Below are positions 21,002-36,000 of a stretch of 64,000 nt of DNA, one piece after another. The notes beneath the pieces were generated by a model. It made no database searches. It was not told the origin of the DNA and worked only from the letters and a program-made list of their open reading frames with translations. The position numbers were made by a program, and so were the translations under genes. The stretch spans positions 53,100,934 through 53,164,933 of the forward strand of contig CM069446.1 in the NCBI GenBank assembly GCA_035610835.1. Direction: 5' to 3'. Numbering within the stretch: position 1 is the stretch's first letter; each line of letters opens with the position of its first letter. Source of the DNA: Ophiura sarsii (taxonomy: Eukaryota > Echinodermata > Ophiuroidea > Amphilepidida > Ophiuridae).

Positions 21002-24000
21002 TCAAAGAGTTCCACTGGTTTCAAAATCATCCACTGCTACATGTTTGTAACCCTCATGCCCGATTTGGCCATTAGAGGGCGCTTGCTGTGGTGGTTCTGA
21101 TACAATCATGGGCGCATTGTGAAGATTTTCTCCATCCTCAATGGTTTCTGGTAACGCTCTGTTCATTGTTTCTGGAAGCCACAGTCCCAGTACACCAGCA
21201 GTTAGTGACATGACACCGAATATATTAAGAGGAAGATAGTGACTGGTATTCTCCTAATAATGGTAGAAAGAAAGACTCATGGTCAATAAGAAGATTACTG
21301 GAGAAACTAGTACAATTTGTATTATTAGTGGTATCGCTATAGTTTTATCAGTTCCAAATTGGTGAGAAATATTCTGTTTTTATCTCTCTGTGTGCAAAAA
21401 TAATCCCAGCGCACACAGAAGATTATGGCTACACGCATGCGGTTTTTGCCTTGCACACGCGTCACACATTATGAAGCACAGTGTGCTTGTTGCCTTTATG
21501 TGCGCCCGTGTCCTGTATTCATTCGCTGCTGTTATGAGGCTTTGTCAATTTGTGTTCAACTAAATTGTGTTGTTTTTGGATGCATTATCAAATGTATTGT
21601 TTTTGTGAACAATAAGGTAACAATTGGTTTTGTTTCTATTAATTTCACCATAATCTAATTACTTGTACTCAATGGAAATTGCCACAGATACAGTCACATT
21701 ATTTTTTTTAATAAGCAAATCATGTCAAATAAAATGGGACAATTTTTTTCACCAGGTTGATTTGACTGAGAAGTAACATCTGAGGCATGTATTTACGATG
21801 TACAAATAACCACGCTAGTTATGTCACTACGCAAATTTATTTTTCGAACTCCTTTGGTTGATGATGAATAATATTCTCACTTCTTTTAAGTTAACCATTG
21901 TAGAGATGTAAGCATATCTCTAAGATGCAAAATACAATGCAATAAAACACACAGAGACTCGGTTCTTGCTTGCTTTCTATCGTGTTCTCCAACATGAGTG
22001 TTTAGGTCAAAGGTTAATCAAGTATCATCATTTATAATCAATTACGTCAAGGCTGACATTACTTGAACGACACTACATCCCTCCTCAACTTTTAGAAGAA
22101 TGACAACCATGAATTTGCAATACCAAAATGAAGAAGTCAACATTTTTGTTAAACCATAAAAGAGGGTATTTGACAGGAATGCAATTCAAGTTGTTACGTT
22201 GAATGAAATGTAAATCATACTCAAAATTAAATGTTATTATCCATCTCTACTTTAGAGAGAATAATTTCCTTCTCCATGTACTTTCATGGAAAATGATAAT
22301 TTGACATTGTAAAACCAATTGTTCATTACTAGCAAGTGTTTTTGTTTTGTTTTAAATCAAACAACAATTAAGAACAGTCTTTACTGATCCTGCCTGAGAT
22401 ACCAATTTCTCATGTCATTGTGGCCCATTGAGAATTTGGAAAATGTTAATATGACCAAAACTTGGCTGCACAGATTATTAGCATCAGTTTGTGCTAAATT
22501 GACAATGAAGTCACATAACAAAATTACAGCATTTTTGGGCTCACAAAATTGGCATTTTCTTTATAGTTTGTTGCCAATACTTTTAATCGTTCACAACATA
22601 GTCTTGGAATCTTCCTGGCAGTTGACGGTTACGTTGAGGATTCCGTCGGACCGGTGGATTTGGCGGATTCAGCACAACTGGATCATCTGGTTGATACGCT
22701 AGTTGATCCATTTCACCATCAGAATCTGAATCATCGGTTTCATCAGGATCATCCACACCCTCATACAACTTAAAGAAGGAAATGTTCCTAGTAACCTTCT
22801 TATCACCTCGTTGAGCTGTCACAAGGGTACCTTTCACAGTTATGACATGGTAAGGAAACATGTCATATGGCGTTGCTGCAAACTGTGAATTGTTCTTTAC
22901 AAGTACCTTATCGCCAACATTGATTCGTTTGGGACGACTGTTTCGTCTCTTGTCTGCATACGTCTTGATTTTGTTCTTTTGTTCTTTGTCCCGTTGACGT
23001 AAGTCTTGGTTCTCTTCAGCCCGGCAAATTTCAGGCAATCGTGTGACCATGTCTCGACCATACAACAAAGAAGCAGGCGCTCGTTTGGTAGTAGCATGTG
23101 GAGTCGCGCGATAATTGCGCAAAAATGCGTTCATTTCCTGGCGCCAGCTTTTTTTCTCTGCTTTTGCTGCGTTATAGATTTTTTTTAGATTTCTCATCAT
23201 TCTTTCAACTTCGCCATTCGCTTGCGGCCATAGCGGTGTGACGCGCCTATGGTGAAAGCCTAAGTATTTCGCGAATTGAGCGAACTCATCACCATTAAAA
23301 GGGGGCCCATTGTCAGATTTCACTACCCTAGGGATACCATGTGTTGAGAAAATTGTGTCTAGTTTGGGAATCACTGCTTTTGCACTGGTAGAATAAACAA
23401 TATCAACCACTGGGAACCTACTGTAATCATCTATCACCACAAGTAAATACTCCCCTGTAGGAAGACTCTTGAAATCAACACTTACCTCTTGCCAAGCTGC
23501 ATCTGGCAATTTTGACATCTGCAAGGGTTCTGTTGATTGCCTTTCTGGGACTGTTACCTGACAAGCCAAACAATTTCTGACAGCATGTTCAACCAATTTG
23601 TCAATCCCTGTGAACCAGACTTTTTCTCTCAACAATTGTTTTGTCTTAACCACCCCTTGGTGACCTTCGTGTGCAATCCTTACTACTTCCTGTTGAAGCA
23701 ATTTTGGAATCACTATACGGTGATCTCTTAACATGACACCTTCATTTATGTTGACACTTAACTCTTCTCGTAGTTTGTAGAGACTTTCCATTTCTGGTTT
23801 GTTTTCTTCTGTCATTTGCATACGGAAGGTATTCCAGTCATTAGTCTCGATAGCTGTCATACATTTCTGTAGTATTTGATCTTTCTCTGTTGCTTCTCGT
23901 ATCTCAGCTACTGTGAGCGTCTTTGGAACTGCATATTGTGTGACAAGATTCACAAATTCCTCTGCAACATTTTCTTCATGCTCTGTTAATTGTGTTGTTG

Positions 24001-27000
24001 GAATCGGATGTCTGGACATGTAATCAGACGGATTCAGTTTACCTTTCTGATATTCTAACTCAAACTCATATTCTTGTAGTTTTAGAATCCATCGCTCGAT
24101 ACGAAGAGGTGGTTTTGAGTTTGGTCGGTTAAACAATGGAACCAGAGGTTTGTGATCTGTGATCACTCTGAAGGAGCTTCCATACACATACAGATGAAAA
24201 TGTACAATAGCCCAGTACACTCCCAGTCCTTCCCTTTCGGTCTGCGAATAACGCTGTTCTACCGGAGAGAGCGCTCTACTGGCTAACGCAATCACTGAAC
24301 CGTTGCCGTCATTATCATATTGTACCATCATCGCTCCTACTCCAACTGGACTTGCATCTACAAGTAACTCAGTCGCCTTATTCATGTCAAAATATGCCAT
24401 ACTACAAGCATTTGAGATGCCATCTCTGATTTTCTGCATGGCTGTTTCATGTACATCTGTCCACATCCATGAAGATTTGTCCTTAAGTAGGTCACGGAGC
24501 GGATTTGTCAAGGTCGCTAATCCGCGTATGAAGCGAGCGCAATATGTCGCTAAACCGAGAAAACTGCTCAGTTCTTCAAACGACTTGGGACTCTCGGCTG
24601 ATTTCAATGCTTCTACCTTTTTAGGATCAGGTGATATTCCAGCCGCACTGAAAACATGCCCATAAAACTCTATGGTGGGTTTATTAAACTCACACTTGTC
24701 AGGATTCAAGGTAAGATTCTTGTCAGTAATGCGCTGTAAGCATTTCTCCAACCTTTGATCATGCTCTTTCTGATTTCGGCCATATACCAAAATGTCATCA
24801 CTCATATTCAATACTCCATCTAACCCGCCAAGTGCTGACTGAATGCAATTCTGAAAGACTTCCGCTGCACTGTTGATTCCAAAGCTCAACCTCTTAAATC
24901 TAAATAAGCCTACGTGCGTAGAGAAGACTGTTATGTACCGTGATTCAGGTGCCAATAAAACCTGATGGTATCCTGCATTCAAATCCAACTTACTGAAAAC
25001 TGTAGCTCCATTCAAGCTGATGATGATGTCATCTAATGTTGGCGTTAAGTGGCGCTCACGTGATATCGCCTGATTCGCCATTCTCATGTCAACACACATT
25101 CGAATTTGACCTGGATCTTTCTTACTAACAACATGAATTGGGGAAATCCAAGGAGTAGCTTCATCTTTCACAGGCTCTATGATATCCAACTTTTGGAGTT
25201 TTTCCACCTCGGCTTCCACTTTTTTGCGAAGATGAAATGGAATTCTACGGTGCGGTTGCGCAACAGGCATGATATCCTCATTGATGTGTAACTTTGCTTC
25301 AACACCTGACAACTTTCCTATCCCTTCAAACCTATCCCGATACTTGCCTACCAAATCATCCAACACACCAACACCATATGTAATTTGAATCAATCCAAGG
25401 GCCTGACCCGTTTCAAAGCTTAACAGTGTATCGCCATGTTTAGACACATACACGTCACCTTGAACCATGCAATTACCATACATGAAGGTTGCATTAAATA
25501 TACCAGTTACAGACAGGGGGACTTTTGACCCATATGGATAGACAGGACACTTGGGAGGTTTTAACTCCGGTTTATCTATCCATTTGTCAACAATCTCTTG
25601 AGATATCATGTTTACAGACGCACAAGAGTCTATGTACGCTGTAACGTTATTGTCATTAATCATCACCTCGACACTCGGAAGTTGTGTTTTCCCACTTATA
25701 CCAAACACGTAATTCTCATCACTGGAATATCCATCAGGATTGAGCGTATCTGTATTTTGATCATCGTCAGTATCACTGTGTTGCAGTTGATTTACCTGAC
25801 CATGACCAGACCGTGTCTGTCTGCAACATCTTGCAAAGTGGTTCATTCTGTCACAATTTTTACAACGCTTACCAAACGCTGGGCATACCTGCGCAGGGGG
25901 ATGGGGCCATGGCCCACCACAATGGTAGCACAATCTTCCTGCACCTGATTTTTGATTACTATTTGTGTCACCCGCATGCGCACCTGTTGGCTGCGAACTT
26001 GCACCTGCGCTTGCGCTTGACCTACTACTACCTTGGTTACCATTTCTTTGTTGTTGAGGCCTACCTGCACGACCAAACCTGTTAGTGTTATTGTTATTTG
26101 GGCGATTACTGGAACCAGCATAATTGACACGTGCACGGTTTGTTGTTGACGTAGCTTTTTCCATCTCTGCAGCTTGTTTATCAGCCAGTTCAGCTGCACG
26201 AGCAGTCTCGATAAGTTGAGCAAGAGTCAACCCATCTCTGAGAGCCTTTCGACGTAGCCCCGAAGATCGACATCCACGAAGTATCTGAGTTTTAATGTTA
26301 CTGTCTTTACTTGCGGCATGGAACTCACAATCCACAGCCATTTGTTGCAACCTGATGTGAAAATCAATGATTGATTCTCCGTCATTCTGTTTAGCCTCTC
26401 CAAATAAACATCGATAGTACTCATTGTTCCGTTTGGGGGAGAAATGATCATTTAGCTTTGTTTTAGCTGTTGCATAGTCATCACCCGTTTCAGTGAAAGT
26501 TTCGAATGTGTCAATGACCTGCTCACCACAATAGTACAACAGCAAAGCTCGTTTACGTTGGCCATCGGTAATGCCACTAGCAAGAAACAACCGTTCTAAG
26601 TTTTTAATGTACTTATCCCAACGTGGGCCAGCTGTTGTGATGTCATCAATCACGAACTCTGGAAACGGCGGTATGTATAGGCCCTGACTTGGCGAAGGTG
26701 CCAAATTCTGCTGCCCATTTATTTCTGGCATCGTGATAATACGACGATCGCTAAAGTCATGAAATTTGACTCACCAGCAAAACAAACTAGTTCCAAACTC
26801 ACTGTACACACGCACAGGTGTTCTCCACTTCTCGTCGCCAGTGTAGAGATGTAAGCATATCTCTAAGATGCAAAATACAATGCAATAAAACACACAGAGA
26901 CTCGGTTCTTGCTTGCTTTCTATCGTGTTCTCCAACATGAGTGTTTAGGTCAAAGGTTAATCAAGTATCATCATTTATAATCAATTACGTCAAGGCTGAC

Positions 27001-30000
27001 ATTACTTGAACGACACTACAACCATCGTCTACATAGAAACGGTTCATTCTCTTTTAGCATCTTTACACAATTAGTATGCAGAATATCAGTATTTGGTCAC
27101 AGATTTATCCTCACTGGACTCTTATGATAAGTAATTTTGTGCATCATTATTGTGTGTTGTATTTCATGGGGAGTCTTATGCAGGGCTCAAATTACAGGAA
27201 GGCCATCGAGAGGCCATGGCCTCCATGCCCTTTGACTTGGCCTTGGTGCCCTCATTTTCAAAGCATTCTTTGGCATATAGTGGCCTCTGGTGCCCTTGTG
27301 CACTGGCCTTACAATGATAGCCCTCAAAGATTTGTAATTTGAGACCTGGTCTTATGATGAGAGAAATTGAAAAACATGAATGAATAAATGTTGTTCAAAA
27401 ATGACAAAAATGAACAGTTTATGACTTACGAGGTATATGATAAAAGGTGCTACTATCCCACCTATGCGTGCCCAAACAGAACAGGTACCAAAGCCTACAT
27501 TTCTGTTGAGGTGAAAATAAAATCATATGAGTATTATTATACATATAGTCTTGTAATGTTTTTGAATTTTGCGTGTTAGTACGTGTGACGCTGCTAGCGT
27601 TACATTATTAATACTATTGTCAAGAATGACGTAGTTCAAGCGTGTTTTCAAGCTTGATTTGTTAGCATAACTTTAAGCGTATTTGCCTTAATTGACCTTG
27701 CGTTACGGTTCCTTACAGAAATGTCTGTTTCTTCAAGTAATCGAGACGATATGAAGCACCAGTTAAACTTGGTCAACTAGGGTATTTATATTTCTTCCCC
27801 GGTTGTTATATTTGTTTTATTATAGAAGATCAAAAGGAAGATTATGATGATTATCTCTATGCAAGTTTTCCCAGACGCCGTTCCAAAACAAGCTGTGAGA
27901 AAAAGAGAGCGAATTATCGCCCAAATCGCCCAGGTGAGACAGCATGTAGTTTCAGTCTTCTGATTGGCTAAAAGAGTTGCGTGCCACACACTTTTTGTGT
28001 GTGCCGGCACCACTGATGTCAACCATTAGGGATAGGCAATATACATACACTTCATCACAGTTAGACAAATCATATAAATTTGCGAAAAAGTGTATTTTAG
28101 GTCCCAGATACTGGACTGTACTAGTATCGTCCAATACTGTAACACCCAGTATCGTTCGATACTGGTGGCCGAACAGGCCGATACTGGAACACAATTACGT
28201 ACCAGTATCATTCAATACTGGGACAAATCACTACTGGTAGCATATATGTACCAGTATTGCCCGATACTGGAACATAAAAATGTACCAGTATCGCTCGATA
28301 CTGAACGGTAAATTTGTATCAGTATCGAGCGATACTGGCAACTTTTATGTTCCAGTATTGATCGATACTGGTATACCATTTTACCAGATCGATACTGGTA
28401 TACCAGTATCTGGGATCTAAGTACACATTTTCCAAACAATCCATACTTCATAGTCATTATCATAATGATTATTGTTTCTTCATACTCGTTGCTATACAGG
28501 ATGTCCCAATAAAAATTGTGATGCTCCATTAAGTGATCGTACCTTCCTAAATACAAGTTAAAATATAACAACTGATACGACAAAAAGAAGGCAAATTAGT
28601 TGGCTATAACTTGAAGAAAACCGAGTTTGATTCAGTTCAGTAATTACGAAAAAATGAGTGATTACGTAATAGTAGTCGAAGAACACTTAATTTTGTCGTA
28701 CCAGTTGTTCTATTTTAACTTGTAGTTACGATAACCTAACGGAGCGTCACAATTTTTTATTGGGACACCCTGTATGTGTATTATATGGAACTGATTGTTA
28801 GAGTTGCTTTATGATATATTATCCCTTACCTAATGACTGTTGGAAATATCTCAGTAGCATACAGCCAGGCAACACCAAAGCTACTGCTAATACAGAATTT
28901 ACCTATAGCGGCTGTGGTTATGATGGCTACTGATAGGTCTGTGCCAGAGGCTGAAAATGAAAAAGAATTTGACAATTAGCTAATCCTTGACTTGGATATT
29001 TGACTGAAAACTATTGTTGTAAATTATGTGTAAACATATGTTTTGATCCACATTGGTCATAAGAAACCAGTGAATTTCCCATCCAAAATAATTTGACAAT
29101 ATATTACTGAGCAGCCTTTAGATTTAACGTTTGGAAATGAACTCATAATATCGAAACAACAGCTGAGGGTGCTATTTGGCAAAAGTCTTGAAATATCAAC
29201 AGAACTTAACCCTACCCCCCAGATACTACAAAATACTATGGGTAGTATGTTGTAGTACCTAGTTATTTGGCAGCATTGTAACAGTGCTCACAGTATTTAG
29301 TAGTAATTTAGTTCTTTAGTGCAGAGTATACTAGTATTTTGTAACATTTAGTTCTTTAGGCAAGTTTGTATGGCTTATAGCACGAGGCAGCGTAGCTGCC
29401 AGAGCTATAAGGAATTGATAGCACTCATCGACAGCGCTAGTATAGTGATGATTTATGTGGTCGAACTCTGCTGTACAAACCCCTGCACAGTAGGACCATG
29501 GACTTATCAGTCAGTCTGATAAGTCCATGGTAGGACACTGATAAAACTTAGAAGTTTTGATTAAAGCAACACTGATCAAGATGAACAATTATCTACTAAA
29601 CACACACACACCAAGTTGGGATATAATTAATCAGGTTATCTACGATGTCAAATTTATAGCACTCTGAAGCTGTACAATAAGTGAAATTTGTGGAACTCTG
29701 GACCGGCTGTGTATGTGCTATTAGGTTTGTAATAGCACCTGGCCTGGGTACTGGTACATTTCAGGATGGTATTAACAATAGTTCGCACCTGTTTTCTCCG
29801 GAAGACAAGCGGTGATGATGCAAGATATTCCTGCTCCTATGAAAAACACAAACATGGACGGACGCCTTCCCCACCTGTTAAAATAACAAGGAGAACAGTA
29901 AAAAGTGTCCTTAGTTTTGGATCCATTAACTCTTTCACAAACCAGACCACCCCTACATTTTAGTATGCTTTACATTACAATGATCTCAAGCACCATAACT

Positions 30001-33000
30001 TTGATTATTTGATAGTAGGCCCCTAAACTTCTCGGTCTTCCAAATTTCAGACCAGTGACGTTTAACACTTTCCACGCGGCAGGCGTCTGCAGACGACATT
30101 CCAAAATTTCACAAAATGCTTCAAAAATGTCACAGCTATTGAATGTCATTATCATATTTGGAATCACCATGAGAATAAGTACAAACATGCCTAGTATTGG
30201 TTGGGAAACGTTTCTGAAAATCTGTTTTGCATATAGCCGCGTGGAAAGTGTTTTAACACTTGCCATCTGAATAGTGAATTGCCAGAAGAAGAAAAAAAGC
30301 CCTTGGAAAAAGATGTCAAGTATCACACAGCAAGTTACTTACCACATCATCAAAAATACGATACAAATGAATGCCGGGATCTCCACCAAGCCAAGTAGAA
30401 AGAAGTTAATATATTTATTTCCCGCCATTTTGGCACTATAGAGCGATAACCCGAAATAAACCACAGCATTGACAGTCCTGCATACAGAAAACATAATTGC
30501 CAACGTTAATGAGGGCGAGTCGGATATCTCAAAAGATCCTGATTTCACGTATTTTTTATACCAATTTAAGTATGGGAATGAATTACTATAGATGTACATG
30601 GCAAGTACATTTTGTTTGCTATAATTCAATTACGATTTCTTTCAAAATGATTATTCTAAACGGAGATCTGTGCATTTCCCGATATTGTTGAAATCCAAGT
30701 TTTGTTCCACGGGGCAATGTGGAAGTATAATTAAACACATGATGCGTTGGTATTCATCATTTCCATATAATGTAACCACTAGGATCTTCAATCTTTTTTT
30801 TGGGGGGGGGGGGGGCAGGCCCTGTGATCCCGCCTGTGATCAGGTGGGGGGGGGGGGGGCGTATAACTGACTATTGTTTTGTATATAAACACATGAGTTT
30901 GTCATTTCATTGAGGGGGGGGGGGGGGGGGGGGGGTTGCATCAGGGGAGGGGGAATCTTCTGGCAGGGTGGAGGCCTGCCCCCTCTAGTTACATCACTGA
31001 TGTTCCGCGTGATCGTTTTGGAGAAGTGGTAGTATTTTCACAGCTAAAATACAAAAAACCCGTAACGTGTTGAGTCTGAAAATAGTTGGAAACTTCAAGA
31101 ATAGGCCTACTTACCACGAATAGAACATAATCAGAGCATTTTTACGTATATTTGGAGTGCGAAATAAATCCAATACCGAATACTTCCTCTGTTCCCCATC
31201 AGCATCAATGTCTGTGTGGGAGAGACAGAGACACAACGAAAGGACTGGTAAAGTGTCACAGAATACATATGGGTTTCAAATGAAAGAGTTGCCTGTGGCT
31301 CACTTAAAGGTGTAAAGAGATGTTTAAGATTATTATAATTGGCCATTATTGTTGTTTCTATTCACAAAAATGCAGCAAAACTTGATTAGAACAATGTTTA
31401 TTGTTGAAACTTTTTTTTAATGCCCTCTATGTAATATCGTATGTAATTTGAATCGAAAAGCCGGCGTAACGCTGTTAACCATAAAATGCTGTCCGAGCCG
31501 AGGATGGAATATTTTGAAACGACGGTTTATTGCATAAAGATGGCTGATTTTTCTTAATCCTTACAGCTGTAAGTTTGTGTATGTACGAGGGTCATTCAAT
31601 AAGTTCTACCTCCTAACTCATAACATCGCTAATATGAATGTCAGCCTAATGACATTTGTCATGATTATAGCTCTGTATCATAGCTTCACATTTCTAGTAA
31701 ATGATGATTGATACCCGTTTCACTTTTGTTATGATGCGATCAAAGCCAGAGAGAGATTTTGGACAACGGACACGGAAAATTACCCTAAAGATAAGTACAT
31801 GTTTTTTCGTTTTCTCTCCGTATTACATGATTAGATATAACAGCCCGATTTTAATACTGAAAATAGAAAACATTAGATGTTTTCTGAATATAATACTGTA
31901 TTATCATGTATAAATTAGATCGTAGGCAATATCAACCGTTGTAGGCTTGAAAATAATATAATATCAACTCAAATGTAATGCTATGTCTTATGCAAACTGG
32001 AATACTGCTACAGTCACATTTTCGTTGTTACAAGTCAAGTCACAGTGATGCCTCGAGTGTTAAATATTCACATGACAGTCATTTTATGAGTTTTCCTTAG
32101 ATACAACCTTTAGAATAGTCAATCAGGTAGTCAGTGATAGAAAATTGTCTCTTTGAGAGACTTGAAATCTATCCATTAGTCCTGTGCAATGAAGATCCCT
32201 TAGTTCTAATATGACTTTTGCAGGAGTTCTATTAGGGTAGGGTTAAAATCAATGGCTGTCCGGGTCTGGCTAAATAGAGGGTATTCCCCCCCCCCCCCCC
32301 CCAAGAAATCAGTCACTTAAATTGTTTATAGTCTGTTCAAGATATATTTGTACTTAAGAATGGTTTTAATTAACCGATAGGGACGTTTTGTCTATTAGAA
32401 TTGACCAAATAGCACATTTGGCTGTCTTTTAGCCCCTTTAAGCCGTTTCCGTCGCACTAAATGGACGTTTGGTTTTTACTTCATTTCTGGAAAAGTATAA
32501 CCACTACTCAGACCGATTTACTATAAATTCGTAGCTGGGATTCCATGCTACAATTGTGTATATATTTCATAAAACTGGCTTCTATAATAGCAAAGTATGA
32601 GGTAAGAGGTAGAACTTATTGAATGACCCTCGTATGTAATACAATTGTAAACATGTAGAAATCCTGGTTTTTATCCTAATTGATGGCGCAGCCTTCAACA
32701 CATTTCTCAGTACCCCTTTAAGTTGTTTTTTTGACAAACGGAAGCCGGGACGGAAGCAATATGAAATAATATTTTGTAAGACCATGAGGGATAAGAGGAG
32801 TACCCTTTTAAAACACCTATCGTCCACGTACATCAAAGAGATAACCTGCCCATCCGCCTATACATATGTAATCCGCTGAAATAGAATCAACCAGCTATGC
32901 GGTAGTCGATAACCGGTTGAGTGACATTTGCGCGTCACAAAACTCTAAATTTGGCTTAATCTAAAACTCTATAGATCGAGTGACATGTGACGTCATGCCA

Positions 33001-36000
33001 GGCATTTGCCCCGGCGGTGTGCGCGCGCATCCTGTTTTGTTTAGGACCCCTGCTTTAAAAACTTATGAAGATGCAACTCGATACATACTTTTGTTTATGG
33101 TTTCATGTCTCAGCTAAAGCTTGGAATAGGTAGAATTCTACTTATTTCAAGACTATTATCGAATCGTGTGGGTGGCTGATTAGCAGGTTATGTTAATTAA
33201 ACGAATCTGGTTGGATAGGGATACTTGCAAACAATCGTACTACGCTACATGTACAGGGTGTCCCAAAAAATGTTAACACTCCGGGCACATAATATATCTT
33301 AAAAGGACGGGAACACACGGGTCTAATCTTGATGTATTATGAAAGCTAAGTAAATAAGCTTTCATTTGCATTTTATTGCGTTCCAATTGGTTATTTAGAA
33401 CGGGATATATGCCTCAGCAAACATGAGGAAGCAAAATCGGCTTGGTCCAATTTGCATTAATTACAACTATGATTACGAACTTGTATTAAGAATGCCAAAA
33501 ACATTATTGTGCAGTAATTCAAAAGGAACAATACCATTGCAACGTTTAATCATAAGTTAGAATGTATCGATTATTGATTTATGGTTAATTTCAGTGCAAT
33601 ACTAGTTTTATTTCAGTGCAATATTAGTTAATGTATTTAATTGGATGGACCATTTCAACAAAGAACATGAAATGTTTCAATTTCAATTTTGAAGACACCC
33701 CCTGCTTTACTGACATCTACCCATTGCACATGGAAAAAGAGTATAGAACTTGAACTCATGACAAAATACCTATATAATTTATGTGGAATATATTTATTTA
33801 TGTCTTTTAAGCTTGAAAAGAATCGAAAGAATGCGTTGAAAAGAACAAAGAAGAAATTAACTGATGTGTGTGTGTGACTTAATCATGTTGATTCTTGCTT
33901 CGTGCATTTTAAAAGCTTTACTTTCATACTGAGCGGATTGGACCAAGCCAATTTTGCTTCCTCATGTTTGCTGAAGCATATCTCCCGTTCTAAATAACCA
34001 ATTGAAATGCAATAAAATGCAAATGAAAGCTTATTTACTCAGCTTTCATAATACATCAAGATTAGACCCATGTGTTCCTGTCCTTTTAAGATATATTATG
34101 TGGCCGGAGTGTTAACATTTTTTTGGGACACCCTGTATTAGAAAGTTCTGAGGTTTATCTTGATAGGCCATAAACGTATTCGCTCATTGCTATTGCTTTA
34201 AAATCAATGCATGCTTGGCCAAAACAGTTTAAGTTGTAGATGTTACCAACATGATCAATACGTTTAATCTTAACATGAATCTTTACCGGTTTTGATCTAG
34301 GCTTCTGTACCTAACCCGCCGATTTACCAGGAATATTGATACGCGTCTGGCTGATATTCGTATCAAAACCTTGAAGCACTAGAAGTAGTCCTGAGAAGAA
34401 TCAATTTTAAGCTTTAAATCTAAAGCCGTTAATATGGTTTGCGAAGCGGACTTATTCAGTTAATGCGATAGGCGTCTGCAGACGACAGTTCCAAAATTTC
34501 ACAAAATGGTTCAAAAATATCACAATTATTGAATTTCATCATTATATTTGGATACACAATGAGAAATGCTTTAAAAAAAAGTACAAACATGTCTAGTATT
34601 GGTTTAGTAATCCTTGAGATTTGGGAAAGGTTTCTGAAAAAAATATGTTTTGTATATGGCAAAACTAATAGCCGTGTGGAAATTGTTAAACTCTGAACAG
34701 AAATCAAAACTCTTTATTACCTACCACTACCAGTCTTTTTCTCCACCTCATCGTTTAATGAATATTTCTCGAAGAAGTCATCTGAAAGCGATACCTTATT
34801 CATTTTGGCAATTTTACGCAGTGTCTTTTCCGCCTTCTTATGTTTCCCCGTAGATACCAGCCAACGAACCGACTCTAAAAGTAACCTACAAAGATACGTA
34901 TAAGTTTCGTTTAAAGCACTGTTTTCATTTTTCGAAATTAGTTTGCGGTATGTGATGACTAACAGTTTCAACATTTAAATTTTCACATTTGAAATTTTAT
35001 GATATCACTTGGAACACCAGCGTATTACGGGGCGTGATATATTTATGCATGCTATGTTATTTATCAATTTGTACTTTGATTCTCATGTTTTAAAACAAGT
35101 ACTGAAATAATTGTTGATTTGCAGCGCTTCCTTTTTAACCCTAACCCTAACCCTAACCATAACCATAATTAACCGTCCTCTTTCATGGCATCTATAAACT
35201 TCGTTTGTTTCTCGATTTATAATATCGACCGTTATTTGTTTCTTTTCACGCATGTCCTGTTTTACACAGCTTGTTTTATCAGAACCTTCTGATAAACGGT
35301 CTCAGTTCACAGTTTCAAGTGTATATTATGCGACGATATTTTTCACATGTTTGACCAAGTAAATAACGTGATCGACTTAGATGGAACAAAAATGGACAAC
35401 TGAGTTGTTACGTTAACGTAATCAACAACCAAAAAAGAAGCGGTTTATCTTTGGTGTAAGACAGCACGGAATTAACCTAGCAATACAATCTCTATTGATG
35501 GATTAAAGGATTACACAGCTTTATTCCGTAATGGGGTCTTTGCGCTAGTCTATTAACCACGATATTGTCTTACACCAACCGAAGTTGCAGCTGGTACGTT
35601 AAATTCGAGAGATTAAAAATAATAATCTATGGAGCGATTACAATTTTTTTAAATCTATTTTGATTATTTATTGTCGTTGTCAATCCGAAATGGTTTACAA
35701 ATCGACAAATTCGCGCGCATTTAAGTAATCGAAATATCCATTTGAAAGTATACAAAGTTTCAACCAATGAAAATACTTAAAATGTGTAGACTGATTTTTT
35801 TAAATCGAAATCTTTCTTTCGGTAAGCGACGCGACGGAGCATAGCGAAGCGACACAGATCATGGAGATGGCAGACACTTATCTACAATCAGATTTGATTA
35901 AAGACTATTTGGAAAACATGTCTCACAATGCCGGCGTCTAAATTAGGCAAAAATCATCTCACAACTAACATGAATAACACCATGGAAAGTCGATTCGTAG

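Larger units (their letters stand above)
21899..27020 (-). mobile_element. Full-length Ty3/gypsy LTR retrotransposon
   Basis: The element is 5122 bp, with two LTRs of 179 bp that read identical by eye, a TG...CA border and 5-bp target duplications ACCAT (21894-21898 and 27021-27025). Read on the minus strand, a TGGCGACGAGAAGTGG primer-binding-site candidate lies one base inside the 5' LTR, and a purine tract GAGGAGGGA directly precedes the 3' LTR. One long ORF fills most of the interior. Identical LTRs and an uninterrupted ORF point to a very recent insertion. It sits antisense to TFB1M and sense to the SLC22 gene, inside that gene's last intron. Confidence 0.95.

Noticed and set aside
28026..28583. 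Overlapping frames translating as repeats of [13 protein letters not shown] peptides (also near 39396, 40400 and 43200)
   Set aside because: They are translations of the CAGTATCG palindrome arrays, read on both strands equally, inside a mobile element with no codon constraint.
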